64,000 bases of DNA from Mycolicibacterium neworleansense. Its GTDB lineage: Bacteria; Actinomycetota; Actinomycetes; Mycobacteriales; Mycobacteriaceae. Under the pieces are notes generated by a model. The model searched no databases, was not told the origin of the DNA, and saw only the letters and a program-made list of their open reading frames with translations. Made by a program: the position numbers and the translations under genes. This document shows positions 7,952 to 18,450 of the stretch, piece by piece (the stretch's first letter is position 1; each line of letters starts with the position of its first letter). The DNA lies in NCBI RefSeq assembly GCF_001245615.1, contig NZ_CWKH01000003.1, positions 1,138,572-1,202,571 of the forward strand, in the 5' to 3' direction.

Positions 7952-9430
7952 CTACTCCGACGAGGAGCCCGAGCTGTCCTTGGAGTCGCTGCTCTTGGAC
8001 TCGCTGGACTTCGTCTCCTTGGCCTTGGCCTCCTTGGCCGCCTTGGCTTCCTTGGCCTTGGCCTGCCGGGCTTCCTTGGCCTCGTTGATCTTGGCCTTGA
8101 TCCGGTCGGCGACCTTGGCCTTGCTCGCGGGCTTGGTGGCGGCAGTTCCGGTGGCCGCCTCCTCGGTGGCCGTCGCAACGGTGTTGGCGACCGGCGCCTC
8201 AACCTTGACAGCCTCGACAGCCGGGGTCTCCACCTTCACGGCCTCGACAGCCGGGGTCTCGACTGCCGGGGTCTCGACCTTCGGAGTCTCGACAGCCGGT
8301 GCCTCAGCCTTGGGGGCCTCGACGGCCGGGGCCGCTTCCTTGACGGACTCGACGACCGACTCGGTCTCCGCCGCCTTGGGCGCGATCGCGGACACCAGCT
8401 GAGCCGAGATGCTCGCGGGCACCGACGACGGAGCAGCCGCCGGAGCCGGGGTTTCCGGAGTGTTGTCGATCGCATCGGCGAGCGTCTTCGGGATGTTCAC
8501 CAGCAGGTTCTGCAGCAGGCCCGCGACAATTCGGGCGCCGCCCTGCTCGCCGGGATCGGCGAACGTGAGCAGGGCCGGCCACTCGGTGTAGCCGCCGGTG
8601 CCCGTCTCGGGGTCCGGGTCGGAGTACTTGAATCCGTTGAGTGCCGCGTTGACCAGGATGCCCGGCGTGTTGATCACGGCATTGAAGGCACCCTGCACGT
8701 CTCCGGTGGACACGCTGGTGCTGATCGCCTCAGCGACCCGCGCCAGCTCGAACGCCGGGCCGCTGACCGTCGCGAAAGCACCCTGGAACAGGGCGCTGAC
8801 GACGACGCTCGAGGTGAAGGTCGCGGCGATCAGATTCGTGAAGTTCTGCGCGATCTGCTCTGGGATACCGGCCAGGTACTCGGTCCCGCCACGCGGCGTG
8901 CCCGAGAGGATGAACCCGGGAGCGATCAGCGAACCGAAGGCGCCCTGGAACGCGTACAGCATGGAGTGGTTGAACCAGCGGTATGCCTCGCCGATGTCAC
9001 CGGCCTCGAGTGCGGCCTGCGCCTGGGCCAACCGGGCCTGCCCGTTGGCACCGTTGTACCAGTTCTGCAGGTTGGTCGGGATGGCGGTGAACGCCGCGCC
9101 GAACTTTGCCGCGTACCCCTGCTGGTTCTCCAAGACCTGGCTCAGGAACGGAGCCGGATTGGCCGCGATCGCCGCACCCAGAAGTTCGAGGTTGCTGAAC
9201 GTGTTGCTGACGAGCGTCCCGTAGACATCGACCGGCGACGCGGTGGCGTCCATCGTCGACGCCGTCAGGTCGTAGGCAAAGCTCTGCGCCTGCTGAATGA
9301 GCGTCGTGTTCTGGGCAACCGGGGTCACCGCGATGGCGCTGGCACTCACCATGGCGACGCCGGCGAGAAGGAACTTGTCCTTGCGACTTGCCGCCGGGGC
9401 ATGGCCGGAGGAAAGGGCAGGTAGGGGCAC
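7952..9430 (-). CDS. GjpA-type outer-membrane porin-like protein with repetitive C-terminal tail
   Basis: The 492-residue exported protein begins with a basic stretch and a hydrophobic signal segment (FLLAGVAMVSASAIAVTP), as in the mycobacterial family annotated after Gordonia porin GjpA. The first about 320 residues form the conserved globular part. A region of repeats built on VETPAVE, VEAPKAE and VEAVKVE follows (about 8190-8345). The end is Lys/Ala/Glu-rich with a Ser/Asp/Lys tail. The GTG start at 9430 is supported by AGGAG 5 bases upstream. It is a single-gene unit with a hairpin behind it and an iron-box-like sequence in front. Pore activity is inferred from the family, not from a motif. 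Confidence 0.75.
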   Translation of the reverse strand: MPLPALSSGHAPAASRKDKFLLAGVAMVSASAIAVTPVAQNTTLIQQAQSFAYDLTASTMDATASPVDVYGTLVSNTFSNLELLGAAIAANPAPFLSQVLENQQGYAAKFGAAFTAIPTNLQNWYNGANGQARLAQAQAALEAGDIGEAYRWFNHSMLYAFQGAFGSLIAPGFILSGTPRGGTEYLAGIPEQIAQNFTNLIAATFTSSVVVSALFQGAFATVSGPAFELARVAEAISTSVSTGDVQGAFNAVINTPGILVNAALNGFKYSDPDPETGTGGYTEWPALLTFADPGEQGGARIVAGLLQNLLVNIPKTLADAIDNTPETPAPAAAPSSVPASISAQLVSAIAPKAAETESVVESVKEAAPAVEAPKAEAPAVETPKVETPAVETPAVEAVKVETPAVEAVKVEAPVANTVATATEEAATGTAATKPASKAKVADRIKAKINEAKEARQAKAKEAKAAKEAKAKETKSSESKSSDSKDSSGSSSE

Positions 9431-9474
9431 GAAAACTCCTGAAAGCTGATAGTTGACTGAGGAACGACCAAAAA

Positions 9475-9493
9475 TTAGCTTAGCTTTCCCTAA
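9475..9493. promoter_or_regulatory. IdeR-like iron box upstream of the porin gene
   Basis: TTAGCTTAGCTTTCCCTAA matches the mycobacterial IdeR consensus (TTAGGTTAGGCTAACCTAA) at 14 of 19 positions and lies 45 bases upstream of the porin start. IdeR is the iron-dependent repressor of mycobacteria. The match is by eye. Confidence 0.5.
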
Positions 9494-9551
9494 ATATCAA
9501 TAGGTATGCCTACCCTGACTTTCTGGATCGTAAATATGTGCTGGAAAACGA

Positions 9552-9584
9552 ACTGGGCCCCCTCCCGGCGGAAGGGGGCCCAGT
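9552..9584 (-). terminator. Hairpin after hsaB
   Basis: A 12-base perfect inverted repeat (ACTGGGCCCCCT and its complement) surrounds a 9-base loop, 20 bases past the hsaB stop. It probably ends the hsaADCB transcript. Confidence 0.7.
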
Positions 9585-9603
9585 CTGTGTCAACGAGGAA
9601 AAG

Positions 9604-10173
9604 TCAGAGCCAGGTGTCAGAGGTGGTTGCGGTGAGGAACGCATCCAGATCGTCACGCCACTGCGCCGGGGTGTTCTTGTCCGGCTCGATCCCGGTGTAC
9701 TCGCCGCGGTAGAACAGCAGCGGCCGAGGCTTACGCTTGGGGACTTCCGACAACGAGTGCACCGCACCGAACACCACGAAGTGGTCACCGCCGTCGTGCA
9801 CGGAATGCACGTTGCAGTCGATGTGGGCCAAGCTGCCGGCGATCACCGGAGAGCCGAGATCCGATGGCGTCCAATCGATTCCGGCGAACTTGTCCGGCGC
9901 CTTCGAGCCGAACTGCGCGGAAACATGCTGCTGCTTCTCATGCAGCATGTTCACGCAGAACTTCCCACTGGCCTCGATGGCCTGCCACGCCCGAGACTGC
10001 TTGGTCGGGCAGAACAACACCAACGGCGGATCGAGCGACAGTGCGGCGAACGATTGACAGGCAAAGCCTATCGGCGCGTCATCATGAAAAGTCGTGATAA
10101 CGGTGACGCCAGTGCAGAACTGCCCCAGCACATTTCGGAACGTGCGCGGGTCGATCGGCTCAGCGTTGGACAT
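9604..10173 (-). CDS. hsaB: Flavin reductase of the 3-HSA hydroxylase (HsaB)
   Basis: This 189-residue flavin-reductase-domain protein supplies reduced flavin to HsaA for hydroxylation of 3-HSA in sterol ring degradation. It matches the M. tuberculosis protein (Rv3567c) in length and in motifs such as GQFCTGVTVIT, GFACQSFAALS and DGGDHFVVFGAV. It is the last of four minus-strand genes in the order hsaA-hsaD-hsaC-hsaB. The ATG at 10173 gives the usual family length; a GTG at 10188 overlapping the hsaC stop is an alternative start. Confidence 0.95.
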   Translation of the reverse strand: MSNAEPIDPRTFRNVLGQFCTGVTVITTFHDDAPIGFACQSFAALSLDPPLVLFCPTKQSRAWQAIEASGKFCVNMLHEKQQHVSAQFGSKAPDKFAGIDWTPSDLGSPVIAGSLAHIDCNVHSVHDGGDHFVVFGAVHSLSEVPKRKPRPLLFYRGEYTGIEPDKNTPAQWRDDLDAFLTATTSDTWL

Positions 10174-10184
10174 GTCGGGAGCCG

Positions 10185-11981
<1,797 letters not shown>

Positions 11982-13172
11982 TCAGACCATCGTGTCGGCC
12001 GGGGGCAGGCCGAACTCGTTGTTGCCGAAGATCAGGTAGGCGCGCTCGGGATCGTTGGCCGCGTGCACCCGGCCGGCGTGTGCGTCACGCCAGAACCGCT
12101 GTACCGGAGCGTCGTTGGACAGCGCGGTGGCACCCGAGGCCTCGAAGAGCCGGTCGATCGAGGCGATCGCGCGGCCGGTGGCACGCACCTGATCGCGACG
12201 GGCGCGGGCGCGCAGCTCGAACGGGATCTCCTCACCGGCGACCAGCAGCGCGTACTCGTCGGCAACGTTGCCCGACAGCTGGCGCCAGGCGGCGTCGATG
12301 TCGCTGGCGGCCTCGGCGATCCGGATCTTGGCGAACGGATCGTCCTTGGCCTTCTCGCCGGCGAAGGCGGCGCGGACACGCTTGCCCTGGTGCTCGACGT
12401 GGGCGTCGTAGGCGCCGTAGGCCATACCCACGATCGGGGCCGAGATGGTGGTGGGATGAATTGTGCCCCAAGGCATCTTGTAGACCGGGGCGGTGTTGGT
12501 CCGATACCCGCCGGCGGTGCCGTCATTCATGGCCTTGTAGGACAGGAAGCGGTGCTTGGGCACGAACACGTCCTTGACCACGACGGTGTTGCTGCCGGTG
12601 CCGCGCAGGCCGACCACGTTCCAGACGTCGTCGATCTGGTAGTCGGTCCGCGGGATCAGGAAGCTGCCGAAATCGACCGGCCGGCCGTCCTTGATGACCG
12701 GGCCACCGAGGAAGGCCCAGGTGGCGTGGTCGCAACCCGAGGACCAGTTCCAAGCGCCGTTGACGATGTAGCCGTCGCCGGTCTCGGTGACGACACCGGC
12801 ACCCATCGGGGCGTAGGAGGAGGAGATGCGGACCGAGGTGTCCTCACCCCAGACGTCTTCCTGGGCCTGCTGGTCGAACAGCGCCAGGTGCCAGTTGTGC
12901 ACGCCGATGATGCCGGCCACCCAGCCGGTCGAACCACAGGCGCTGGCCAGCCGGCGGACCGCCTCGTAGAAGACCGCCGGATCGCACTGCAGGCCACCCC
13001 ACTGCTCCGGCTGCAGCAGCTTGAAGAAGCCGACCTCTTCCAGCGCTTTCACGTTCGCATCGGGCAGCTTGCGCAGATCCTCGGTCTCCTGAGCGCGCTC
13101 ACGCAGCGTCGGCAGCAGTTCGTCGATGCCGGCCAGAACTGCCTGCACGTCACGCTGTTCAATGGATGTCAC
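11982..13172 (-). CDS. hsaA: 3-HSA hydroxylase, oxygenase component (HsaA)
   Basis: This 396-residue flavin-dependent monooxygenase of the acyl-CoA dehydrogenase fold turns 3-HSA into 3,4-DHSA using reduced flavin from HsaB. Long stretches are near-identical to Rv3570c, for example the QWGGLQCDPA, SSSYAPMGAGVV and MPWGTIHPTTIS segments and the FGLPPADTMV end. The GTG at 13172 (reading TSIEQRD next) is chosen because it matches the known start and has GGGAGG about 8 bases upstream; the open frame extends to 13367. First gene of the operon, behind two KstR-type boxes. Confidence 0.96.
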   Translation of the reverse strand: MTSIEQRDVQAVLAGIDELLPTLRERAQETEDLRKLPDANVKALEEVGFFKLLQPEQWGGLQCDPAVFYEAVRRLASACGSTGWVAGIIGVHNWHLALFDQQAQEDVWGEDTSVRISSSYAPMGAGVVTETGDGYIVNGAWNWSSGCDHATWAFLGGPVIKDGRPVDFGSFLIPRTDYQIDDVWNVVGLRGTGSNTVVVKDVFVPKHRFLSYKAMNDGTAGGYRTNTAPVYKMPWGTIHPTTISAPIVGMAYGAYDAHVEHQGKRVRAAFAGEKAKDDPFAKIRIAEAASDIDAAWRQLSGNVADEYALLVAGEEIPFELRARARRDQVRATGRAIASIDRLFEASGATALSNDAPVQRFWRDAHAGRVHAANDPERAYLIFGNNEFGLPPADTMV

Positions 13173-13231
13173 GGAAATGCCTCCCAAGAATCGGACTGCG
13201 ATAAGCGCGAGCTGACCGCCTAGACAGAGAT

Positions 13232-13245
13232 TAGAACACGTTACG
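13232..13245. promoter_or_regulatory. KstR-type box 1 (hsaA/kshB intergenic)
   Basis: TAGAACACGTTACG matches the KstR pattern TnnAACnnGTTnnA except for the last base. It lies about 60 bases upstream of hsaA. Confidence 0.65.
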
Positions 13246-13300
13246 ATTTGTGTCGAGCAGGGCCTGGCAATGCGGGGCTGGACCTGGGCAAGTACGTTTT

Positions 13301-13314
13301 TGTAACCTGTTCTA
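13301..13314. promoter_or_regulatory. KstR-type box 2 (hsaA/kshB intergenic)
   Basis: TGTAACCTGTTCTA fits TnnAACnnGTTnnA at every fixed position and lies 27 bases upstream of the kshB start. With box 1 it places both divergent units under the cholesterol-responsive repressor KstR. Confidence 0.85.
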
Positions 13315-13340
13315 GTTATGAGTGAAGAGAGGGTCCAGCC

Positions 13341-14399
13341 GTGACCGATGAGCCACTGGGCAGCCATGTACTCGAACTGCAGGTCAGCGCAGTCGTCGAG
13401 GAGACAGCCGACGCGCGGTCTCTGGTGTTCTGCGTTCCTGAAGGTTCGGACATCCCTGCCGACCGGTTGCGCTACGCCCCTGGCCAGTTCCTGACCCTGC
13501 GGGTGCCGAGCGATCGCACCGGCTCGGTGGCCCGCTGCTATTCGCTGTCCAGTTCCCCGGTGACCGACGATCAGCTGACCGTGACGGTCAAGCGGACTGC
13601 CGACGGCTACGCGTCAAACTGGCTGTGCGACAACGCCCACGCCGGGATGCGGATGCACGTGCTGGCTCCGTCGGGGACGTTCGTACCCAAGGACCTCGAC
13701 ACCGACTTCCTGCTGCTGGCCGCGGGCAGCGGCATCACGCCGATGATGGCGATCTGCAAGTCGGCACTCGCCGAGGGCAGCGGCAACGTCGTCCTCGTGT
13801 ACGCCAACCGCGACGAGAACTCCGTCATCTTCGGCGCGACCCTGCGTGAGCTGGCCGCCAAGTACCCCGACCGGTTCACCGTCGTGCATTGGCTGGAGAC
13901 CGTGCAGGGGCTACCCAGCCCCGCCGCGCTGGCCGGGCTGGTCGCGCCCTACGCCTCGCGCGAGGCCTTCATCTGCGGGCCCGGACCGTTCATGGCGGCA
14001 GCCGAGCAGGCGCTGCAGCAGGCCGGTGCCACCGACGAGCGCATCCACATCGAGGTGTTCAAGTCGCTGGACTCCGACCCCTTCGCCGCCGTTGTGATCG
14101 AAGAAGACGACAGCGACCAGGGTCCGGCCACCGCGATCGTCACCCTCGACGGCACCACCCACGAGGTCCGCTGGCCGCGTTCGGCCACGCTGCTCGACGT
14201 CCTGCTGGACAAGGGCCTGGACGCCCCGTTCTCCTGCCGCGAAGGCCATTGCGGCGCATGTGCGGTGCTCAAGAAATCCGGAGACGTCGAGATGAAGATC
14301 AACGACGTGCTCGAACCCTCCGACCTCGACGAGGGCCTGATCCTGGGTTGCCAGGCCACGCCGGTGTCGGATTCGGTCGAAGTCACCTACGACGAGTAA
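13341..14399 (+). CDS. kshB: 3-ketosteroid 9-alpha-hydroxylase reductase (KshB)
   Basis: This 352-residue electron-transfer protein has a flavin domain (RCYSLSS), an NAD domain (GSGITPMM) and a C-terminal plant-type [2Fe-2S] ferredoxin domain (CREGHCGAC with a later Cys in GCQ). It passes NADH electrons to the oxygenase KshA, which is not in this window, for 9-hydroxylation of ketosteroids. Ortholog of Rv3571. It starts at GTG 13341 after an AGAGAGGG stretch and is divergent from hsaA across two KstR-type boxes. Confidence 0.95.
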   Translation: MTDEPLGSHVLELQVSAVVEETADARSLVFCVPEGSDIPADRLRYAPGQFLTLRVPSDRTGSVARCYSLSSSPVTDDQLTVTVKRTADGYASNWLCDNAHAGMRMHVLAPSGTFVPKDLDTDFLLLAAGSGITPMMAICKSALAEGSGNVVLVYANRDENSVIFGATLRELAAKYPDRFTVVHWLETVQGLPSPAALAGLVAPYASREAFICGPGPFMAAAEQALQQAGATDERIHIEVFKSLDSDPFAAVVIEEDDSDQGPATAIVTLDGTTHEVRWPRSATLLDVLLDKGLDAPFSCREGHCGACAVLKKSGDVEMKINDVLEPSDLDEGLILGCQATPVSDSVEVTYDE

Positions 14400-14421
14400 C
14401 GAGCGGATACCTTTCTTGACG

Positions 14422-14997
14422 ATGACGATCAACAGGCTCTCCGCAGCGAGCACGGCAGCAGTGCTGACCGCGGCTGCGCTGGCGTTTCCCGCGTCGGCCA
14501 CGGCTGCCGCGAACTCCTCCGTCACCTCGATTCCGAGCCCGCAGGGCGACATCGAGATGCACGTCAGCGCCGACTGCGCGGGCACCCAGTGCACGTTCAA
14601 CACGCAGGCCAACCTGCTCACGCCGGACGGACCCATCGGGTTCCCGGGTGATACGTGGGCACGGCAGACCATCACCCTGCGGAGCACGAACAAGGACACC
14701 TGGCAGGAGGCCTCCTACAGCGCCCCGGCCGGGATGCCGCGGGAGATCAAGGGCTCCAACCACGACAACGTGCTGTCGAAGCTCTACCGCTCGATCAACA
14801 AGGTCGAGATCTCGGCGACCTACTTCGGCGGCGGGCCGATCGAACGCTTCCGCATCGAGGGCATATCGACCCCCACCGAGTGGCGGACCGGTCAGCCGAA
14901 CACCAAGGACCAGTTCATCATCTGCTCAGTCATCCAGGTGGTGTTCGGCGGCGTCAACCTGACCACGCCCACCGCCTGCACCCAGACCGGCTTCTGA
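14422..14997 (+). CDS. Secreted protein of unknown function (Rv3572-like position)
   Basis: This is a 191-residue protein with an N-terminal signal peptide (hydrophobic AAVLTAAALAFPASATAAA, cleavage probably after it). The mature part has cysteines that may form disulfides (SADCAGTQC near residue 50 and two near the end). No enzyme motif was recognised. It lies 22 bases after kshB and occupies the same place as Rv3572 in M. tuberculosis, so it is probably co-transcribed and KstR-controlled. A TTG at 14416 is an alternative start. Confidence 0.75.
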   Translation: MTINRLSAASTAAVLTAAALAFPASATAAANSSVTSIPSPQGDIEMHVSADCAGTQCTFNTQANLLTPDGPIGFPGDTWARQTITLRSTNKDTWQEASYSAPAGMPREIKGSNHDNVLSKLYRSINKVEISATYFGGGPIERFRIEGISTPTEWRTGQPNTKDQFIICSVIQVVFGGVNLTTPTACTQTGF

Positions 14998-15441
14998 CAT
15001 GTGCTTGTCCACGAGCCTGCGCCACCGGCGGTGCCGGTACGCGTAGATCCCGCGGGCAAGCGCCACCACCACGGAAGTGAGCCGGCCGGCGTCGATCTCG
15101 ACGGTGTCGCTGTACCGGCACGACCGATCGGTGACCGGTTCGACGTGCAATGTGTGGTCCCAGGACCGCAGCACCCCGCCGTACTCATGGGTGCGGATCG
15201 TGCGCGTGGCGCCGTCGACATCGAGCACTTCGATGGTGTGGCGGTAGGCCGGGATCACGTGGAACGCGAACAGCCAACCGGTGCCCCGGTCCCCTGCCTG
15301 GAACGGTTCGGTGCGGCCGGCCAGGGCCGGCACGCCGAACAGGCCGCGACAAACATAGAGAAATGTCGGGACCTGCTGCATGGCCTGCCACACTCGTTCG
15401 GTGTCGGTGGGCAGAATCGTCTCAACGTGGATGCGCTGCAT
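14926..15441 (-). CDS. SRPBCC / polyketide-cyclase-like protein
   Basis: This 171-residue protein begins MQRIHVETILPTDTERVW, the usual opening of START-like SRPBCC domains, and continues with alternating strands and a C-terminal helix (about residues 120-145). Such proteins bind hydrophobic ligands in a cavity; the specific ligand is unknown. The last about 25 residues overlap the end of the convergent secreted-protein gene by 72 bases and look unlike the family, so the 3' part may be a natural run-on. Confidence 0.7.
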   Translation of the reverse strand: MQRIHVETILPTDTERVWQAMQQVPTFLYVCRGLFGVPALAGRTEPFQAGDRGTGWLFAFHVIPAYRHTIEVLDVDGATRTIRTHEYGGVLRSWDHTLHVEPVTDRSCRYSDTVEIDAGRLTSVVVALARGIYAYRHRRWRRLVDKHMSEAGLGAGGGRGQVDAAEHHLDD

Positions 15442-15501
15442 GTCACCAATTTTCGAGCGCCACGCAGCGGCTGACTACTCGCTTTTCGTGCGGAGGTGAC
15501 G

Positions 15502-16119
15502 ATGACCCCCACCGACCGGTTTCGTGCCCGCAAGCAGCCCAGACAACAGCGTGCCGTGGAAACCCGCCAGGCCATCCTCGAGGCGGCGGCTCGCATTTTC
15601 GCCGAATACGGATATGCCGCGGGCACCACCAACCGCATCGCCGAAGCAGCGGATCTGTCGATCGGATCGCTGTATCAGTACTTCCCGAACAAGGACGCGA
15701 TCCTGTCTGCGCTGACCGACGCACACGTCGACGCCGGTACGGCGCTGCTGCGCGAGCGCACGGCCGCGGGCCTGCCCGAATCCCTCGAAGACCTGCTGCG
15801 CGTGTTCGTCCGGGCGGCCATCGACAACCACCGCGACGACACCCGTCTGCACCGCGTGCTGTTCGAAGAAGCCCCACGGTCACCGGCCCTGCTGAACCGG
15901 TTGCACCACACCGAAGAAGAGGCGGTCAGCGCGGCAAAAGCGTTGCTGGACAACCATTCCGACGTGACGGTGACCGACACCGCGTTCGCGGCGCGCATGG
16001 TGGTGGCGACCGTGGAGTCGCTGACCCACCGGCTGCTGGCCTGTGAGAAGCCCGCCGGCGCCGAACAACTCGAGGACAGCATCGTCACGATGCTGGCGGG
16101 GTATCTACGAGGTCGCTGA
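15502..16119 (+). CDS. TetR-family regulator
   Basis: This 205-residue protein has a canonical TetR N terminus: RQAILEAAARIF, then GTTNRIAEAADLSIGSLYQYF. The C-terminal half resembles the TetR_C ligand domain with a DDTRLHRVLFEEAP segment. ATG 15502 is chosen because GGAGG lies 5 bases upstream; a GTG at 15496 overlaps that site. It is divergent from the SRPBCC gene and convergent with fadE34, ending one base from it. Its target is unknown; the SRPBCC promoter next door is the obvious candidate. Confidence 0.88.
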   Translation: MTPTDRFRARKQPRQQRAVETRQAILEAAARIFAEYGYAAGTTNRIAEAADLSIGSLYQYFPNKDAILSALTDAHVDAGTALLRERTAAGLPESLEDLLRVFVRAAIDNHRDDTRLHRVLFEEAPRSPALLNRLHHTEEEAVSAAKALLDNHSDVTVTDTAFAARMVVATVESLTHRLLACEKPAGAEQLEDSIVTMLAGYLRGR

Positions 16120-18249
16120 CTAGCGGGGCAGGCCGAGCAACCGCTCACCGGCGACGGTCAGCAGGATCTGCTCGGTTCCGCCCGCGATCGTCAGGCAGCG
16201 GGTGTTGAGGAAGTCGTGCACCTCCTGGTTACGCACCACGCCCCCGCCGTCGGACAGTTCCAGCCGGAACTCCGCCAGCGTCTGGCGGTAGCGAACCCCG
16301 ATCAGCTTGCGGGAGCTGGCCTGCGCGCCGGTGTCCTGGCCGCTGACCGCCAGCTGGGCGATCCGCTGATCCAGCAGTGAACCCACCTGGGCCGTCAGGA
16401 TCAACCCGCCGAGGCGGTCGAGATCGGCCGGATCCACGTCCGGCTTCGCACCGAGGGTGCGCAGCAGTTCCTCCATCGGATTGCCCAGCGCGGTACCGCC
16501 GGCCATCGCCACCCGCTCGTTGGCCAGCGTGGTGCGGGCCAGCCGCCAGCCGTCGTTGACGGTGCCCACCACCATCTCGTCGGGCACGAACACGTCGTCG
16601 AAGAACACCTCGTTGAACAGCTCGTCACCGGTGATCTCGCGCAGCGGGCGGATCACGATGCCCGGCGTCTTCATGTCGATCAGGAAGTAGGTGATGCCCT
16701 TGTGCTTGGGAGCGTCTGCGTCGGTGCGGGCCAGGCACACGCCCCAGTGCGCCTTCTGCGCCGCCGAGGTCCACACCTTCTGCCCGGTCAGCTTCCAACC
16801 CGGCTCACCGTTCGGGCCTTCGGCGCGAACAGCTTTCATGCGCAGGGCGGCCAGGTCGGAACCCGCACCCGGCTCGGAGAACAGCTGGCACCAGGCCAGG
16901 TCACCGCGCAGGGTGGCCGGCACGAACTGGTCGATCTGCTCGGCGCTGCCGTGCTCCAGGATGGTCGGGACCGCCCACCAGCCGATCACCAGATCCGGGC
17001 GCTCCACGTCGGCCGCGGCGAGTTCCTGGTCGATCAGGAGCTGCTCGGCCGGAGATGCGTTGCGGCCATAGGGCTTTGGCCAGTGCGGGGCCAGCAGGCC
17101 GGACTCGGCCAGGGCCACTTGACGCTTCTCCACCGGCAGCGCGGCCACCTCGGCGACCGCGGCGCTGATCTCCGGACGCAGGGCGGCCACCGACTCCAGG
17201 TCAATCCGCAGCTCACGGCGCACACCCTGCTGGGTGAGTGCCGACACCCGGCGGATCCAGCGGCGCTTTCCCCCGAGCGCGTGCGAGATCCCGTATGCGC
17301 GACGCAGATACAGATGCGCTTCGTGTTCCCAGGTGATGCCGATACCGCCGAGCACCTGGATGCAGTCCTTGGCGTTGGCCTCGGCCGCATCCACGCCCGC
17401 GGCCGCAGCCACCGCAGCGGCGATCGACAACTGGGAGTCGTCGGATTCCGATACCGCGCGGGCGGCGTCGGCTGCCGACACCGAGATCTGCTCGGAACGC
17501 AGCAGCATCTCGGCGCACATGTGCTTGACCGCCTGGAAGCTGCCGATCGGCTTGCCGAACTGCTCGCGCACCTTGGCGTACTCGGTGGCCGTCTGCAGGG
17601 TCCAGCGCGCCAGCCCGGCGGCCTCGGCGGCCAGGACCGTCGCGGTGATGTCGGAGAACCGCTGCCGCGAAACGTCGAGCACCTGCGCCGGCGCCGAATC
17701 CAGCACCACCCGGGCCAACGGCAGCGAGAAGTCGGTGGCGGTGAGCAGTTCGATGCCCACCCCGGCGGCACTCGCATCGACCAGAACCACGCGATCGCCG
17801 GCAGGCAGCAACAGCACCCCGGCGGCGTCGGCGCCCAAGACGTACTCGGCGGTGCCCGACACCGTGTCACCGTCGAGGCGCAGGTCAGCGTCCAGCGCCG
17901 CACCCGCGGTGCGCTCACCCGACACCAGGGCCTCCAGTACCGCCTCGTCGCTCACGACCAGGGTGGCCAGGGCGGTCGTCGACACCGGACCGGGCACCAG
18001 AGCGGCAGCGGCCTCGTCGACCATGGCGCACAGGTCCTCGACCGTGCCGCCGGCCCCGCCCTGCTCCTCGGGGACCGCAACGCTGAAGATCCCTAGTTCG
18101 GCGAGTCCCTGAAACGGTGAGCGCCACGCATCGGCATCGTGTTCGGCCTCACGGACGGCGGCGGCCGTGGCGGCTGCGGCCGCCCAGCTCCGCACCAGGT
18201 CACGGGCGGCAAACTGCTCGTCAGTGATGGTCGCAGAAGCGCCGGACAT
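16120..18249 (-). CDS. fadE34: Two-domain acyl-CoA dehydrogenase FadE34
   Basis: This 709-residue flavoprotein contains two acyl-CoA dehydrogenase modules in tandem, matching the size of M. tuberculosis FadE34/ChsE3 (Rv3573c, 711 residues). It introduces an alpha-beta double bond in a steroid-CoA thioester with a shortened side chain. The first module runs to about residue 340 and the second from about 370, with QLFSEPGAGSDLA and WKLTGQKVWTS typical of the flavin and substrate site. The ATG at 18249 faces kstR across a perfect KstR palindrome. Confidence 0.95.
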   Translation of the reverse strand: MSGASATITDEQFAARDLVRSWAAAAATAAAVREAEHDADAWRSPFQGLAELGIFSVAVPEEQGGAGGTVEDLCAMVDEAAAALVPGPVSTTALATLVVSDEAVLEALVSGERTAGAALDADLRLDGDTVSGTAEYVLGADAAGVLLLPAGDRVVLVDASAAGVGIELLTATDFSLPLARVVLDSAPAQVLDVSRQRFSDITATVLAAEAAGLARWTLQTATEYAKVREQFGKPIGSFQAVKHMCAEMLLRSEQISVSAADAARAVSESDDSQLSIAAAVAAAAGVDAAEANAKDCIQVLGGIGITWEHEAHLYLRRAYGISHALGGKRRWIRRVSALTQQGVRRELRIDLESVAALRPEISAAVAEVAALPVEKRQVALAESGLLAPHWPKPYGRNASPAEQLLIDQELAAADVERPDLVIGWWAVPTILEHGSAEQIDQFVPATLRGDLAWCQLFSEPGAGSDLAALRMKAVRAEGPNGEPGWKLTGQKVWTSAAQKAHWGVCLARTDADAPKHKGITYFLIDMKTPGIVIRPLREITGDELFNEVFFDDVFVPDEMVVGTVNDGWRLARTTLANERVAMAGGTALGNPMEELLRTLGAKPDVDPADLDRLGGLILTAQVGSLLDQRIAQLAVSGQDTGAQASSRKLIGVRYRQTLAEFRLELSDGGGVVRNQEVHDFLNTRCLTIAGGTEQILLTVAGERLLGLPR

Positions 18250-18293
18250 GGTGGACCTCCTAGCCCCTAACGCGAGAAGTCCGTGCTTCCCAC

Positions 18294-18307
18294 TAGAACG
18301 TGTTCTA
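18294..18307. promoter_or_regulatory. KstR box in the fadE34/kstR intergenic region
   Basis: TAGAACGTGTTCTA is a perfect palindrome matching TnnAACnnGTTnnA. It lies 45 bases upstream of fadE34, so KstR probably represses both fadE34 and its own gene here. Confidence 0.9.
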
Positions 18308-18450
18308 ATGGTGACAGTGTTCGACCGTCAAGTCGACCCGCATCACAGCAGGACACGTCCGTGTGTTTACCGGCGCGGAGGTGCGTAGAAGGAGATCGCC
18401 GTGCGTATCGTTTTCCACGAGGTACGCGACGAGAGGGGGCCACACACCGC

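Noticed and set aside
8190..8345. Short repeats that could suggest a CRISPR array
   Set aside because: They are in-frame codon repeats of the porin tail with no spacers and no cas genes.
9499..9515. Second palindromic element (TAGGTATGCCTA) beside the iron box
   Set aside because: It matches the IdeR consensus at only about 8 of 19 positions in the best alignment, so it was not called.
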